Of a DNA stretch of 16,205 nucleotides, positions 15,300 to 16,205 are shown in pieces. The translations under genes and the position numbers were made by a program. Origin of the DNA: Desulfacyla sp964522045 (lineage in GTDB: Bacteria > Desulfobacterota > DSM-4660 > Desulfatiglandales > Desulfatiglandaceae); contig CAZFSF010000059.1 of NCBI GenBank assembly GCA_964522045.1, forward strand, positions 1-16,205, given 5' to 3'. The notes beneath the pieces were generated by a model. The model did no database searches, was not told the origin of the DNA, and saw only the letters and a list, made by a program, of their open reading frames with translations. Position 1 is the first letter of the stretch. Every line of letters begins with the position of its first letter.

Positions 15300-15886
15300 T
15301 TTTCACCTTCTTTTCCTAAGCCGGAACGCTTGAGAATCAACTCTAAAAATCGATCCTCTCCCTTTAACGCACCTAATTTAGAGTAAATAATCAGATTGGT
15401 CCCATCTGAATTGATCTTGACGCCTATGAAGTATGGGGTTCTCACCTTGCCCAAGGAATCATAAAGAGAAAAATCGTTATCCGGAATAAGCGGGAAGGGG
15501 ATATGATACTTTTTTTTGAATATGCCAACCTCAAAGGATGAATTTCCGGCTCCTACCCCAACAAGTTTGATTTTATCCCTTATCGAGGCGTTACTCTCTA
15601 TTTTGTTGTAGAGCCTGTTGATCACCGGCGCCTCTCTCTGACAGTAGGGGCAGTACATGCTGAAAATCTCAATAATAACCACATCGGCCTTAACATCCTG
15701 TATTCTAAAATCCCCGTCACCGGAGAGGCCTAAGTAGCTTCTCTCAGCAGGGCCATCCGGTAAGGGAAACTTCATATCAGGCAAGGCCTCTCCCTTTAAA
15801 GGTGGACCACTGGCCCCCATTGCCGTCATATGTGCCACCAGAAGAAAAAAAGCGATAACTAAAAGTGGCATTATAACTTTTTTCAT
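15296..15886 (-). CDS. Exported TlpA-type thioredoxin-fold protein
   Basis: A 196-residue protein from ATG 15886, chosen because GGAGG (15894-15898 on the plus strand, complementary) lies seven bases away and because it begins with a proper signal peptide (MKKVIMPLLVIAFFLLVAH). An in-frame ATG at 15943 would put 19 polar residues in front of it. The mature part has the thioredoxin active site CPYC within FSMYCPYCQREAP, near residue 85, and later a TPYF cis-Pro motif, typical of TlpA/ResA/DsbE-like reductases. It is translationally coupled to the peroxiredoxin gene. Its role is thiol reduction in the envelope; the electron donor is not encoded here. Confidence 0.87.
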   Translation of the reverse strand: MKKVIMPLLVIAFFLLVAHMTAMGASGPPLKGEALPDMKFPLPDGPAERSYLGLSGDGDFRIQDVKADVVIIEIFSMYCPYCQREAPVINRLYNKIESNASIRDKIKLVGVGAGNSSFEVGIFKKKYHIPFPLIPDNDFSLYDSLGKVRTPYFIGVKINSDGTNLIIYSKLGALKGEDRFLELILKRSGLGKEGEK

Positions 15887-15952
15887 TGCCTTTCCTCCAT
15901 TATAGACGCTCAATTGCCCAATGATCGATTCTAAAATGGACACCCATCATAG

Positions 15953-15973
15953 GGTTGAAGATTGACTATTGGT
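15953..15973 (-). repeat. Heptamer array upstream of the TlpA-type gene
   Basis: On the plus strand it reads GGTTGAA, GATTGAC, TATTGGT, the same unit family as 957-998 and 7311-7331. It lies in the 170-base leader region between the thioredoxin gene and the terminator at 16052; a promoter for the minus-strand operon should lie nearby, but I cannot place one. Confidence 0.5.
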
Positions 15974-16051
15974 GAAACGAGGCGAACTTGTCCTCTGTAT
16001 TTGTGACGTAAATTTAAATATTATTGTGAAGAAATACCAGAAAAACAAGAC

Positions 16052-16083
16052 AAAAAGGGATGCCTGAGTCGGCATCCCTTTTT
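16052..16083 (-). terminator. Strong intrinsic terminator, probably of the gene at the right edge
   Basis: A 13-bp perfect stem, AAAAAGGGATGCC (16052-16064) and GGCATCCCTTTTT (16071-16083), with a six-base loop. It reads as A-run/stem/T-run on both strands, so it can act bidirectionally. On the minus strand it lies 30 bases downstream of the stop codon at 16114-16116. Confidence 0.9.
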
Positions 16084-16113
16084 TGTTTAAGGGTTTATAA
16101 TAGTCTCCTACAT

Positions 16114-16205
16114 TTAACTGGCTAATTTGTTAATAAACTGCCATTCCTTGGACAGGTCCTTGAGCGATCTTCCGATCTTTCTCAAGGCCATCTTTCTGTC
16201 CATGC
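16114..16205 (-). CDS. C-terminal end of an unidentified minus-strand protein (cut by the window edge)
   Basis: The last 29 residues before the stop (TAA, plus-strand TTA 16114-16116) read from an ATG at 16203 as a basic, helical sequence ending in EWQFINKLAS. That ATG may be the start or an internal Met; the gene could continue beyond the window. I do not recognise the family. Support comes from the well-placed terminator 30 bases downstream. With so little sequence, only a tentative coding call is justified. Confidence 0.5.
   Translation of the reverse strand, partial: MDRKMALRKIGRSLKDLSKEWQFINKLAS

Noticed and set aside
15902..15932. TATAAT-like hexamer just upstream of the TlpA-type gene on the minus strand
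   Set aside because: It sits immediately next to the Shine-Dalgarno, leaving no room for a 5' leader with a ribosome site, and no -35 element lies at a suitable distance.

Overview
The window comes from a mid-GC anaerobe, most likely a Desulfobacterota (former Deltaproteobacteria) sulfate reducer or syntroph. The evidence is an Rnf gene order ending in E-A-B, an RnfB enlarged by a GltD-like module, a set of genes resembling the HndABC part of NADP-reducing hydrogenases, and a sensory [FeFe]-hydrogenase-like gene with its usual DRTGG, PHP and GHKL-ATPase companions. The taxon is inferred from gene content only.

Layout. Positions 1-3101 (+) hold the end of the rnf operon: partial rnfE, rnfA, and an rnfB fused to a GltD-like flavoprotein module. 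Positions 3229-6141 (+) encode a 970-residue iron-sulfur protein, NuoG/FdhA-like at the N-terminus and NuoE-like at the C-terminus. Positions 6193-7915 (+) hold a DRTGG protein, a PHP phosphoesterase-like protein and a GHKL ATPase. Positions 8237-11766 (+) hold an HndB-like [2Fe-2S] protein and a 1015-residue fusion of NuoF with a complete GltD/NfnB-like NADPH module. Positions 11845-14129 (+) hold a second DRTGG protein, an RsbW-like ATPase and an iron hydrogenase-like sensor with extra FeS domains. Positions 14141-15886 (-) form a convergent redox group: RseC, an exported peroxiredoxin and an exported TlpA-type thioredoxin. After a strong terminator, the end of another minus-strand gene lies at the right edge.

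Working picture (inference). NuoE, NuoF, NuoG-like, HndB-like and NfnB-like parts together form a soluble NAD(H)/NADP(H)/ferredoxin oxidoreductase encoded beside Rnf, the membrane ferredoxin:NAD+ oxidoreductase. Two things stand out. The formate dehydrogenase-like domain has lost the Sec/Cys-His loop and the conserved Arg of the active site, and no catalytic hydrogenase or formate dehydrogenase subunit is present. The GltD module on RnfB keeps its iron-sulfur cysteines but has lost the second nucleotide-binding motif. The locus therefore looks like an electron-distribution hub (NADH, NADPH, ferredoxin, Rnf) rather than a hydrogenase or formate dehydrogenase, with its own H2- or redox-sensing regulatory set.

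Most spacers also carry short degenerate tandem arrays with a 7-base period (one has period 8). Their unit sequences differ. Several occur as inverted pairs, and two run into the next start codon.
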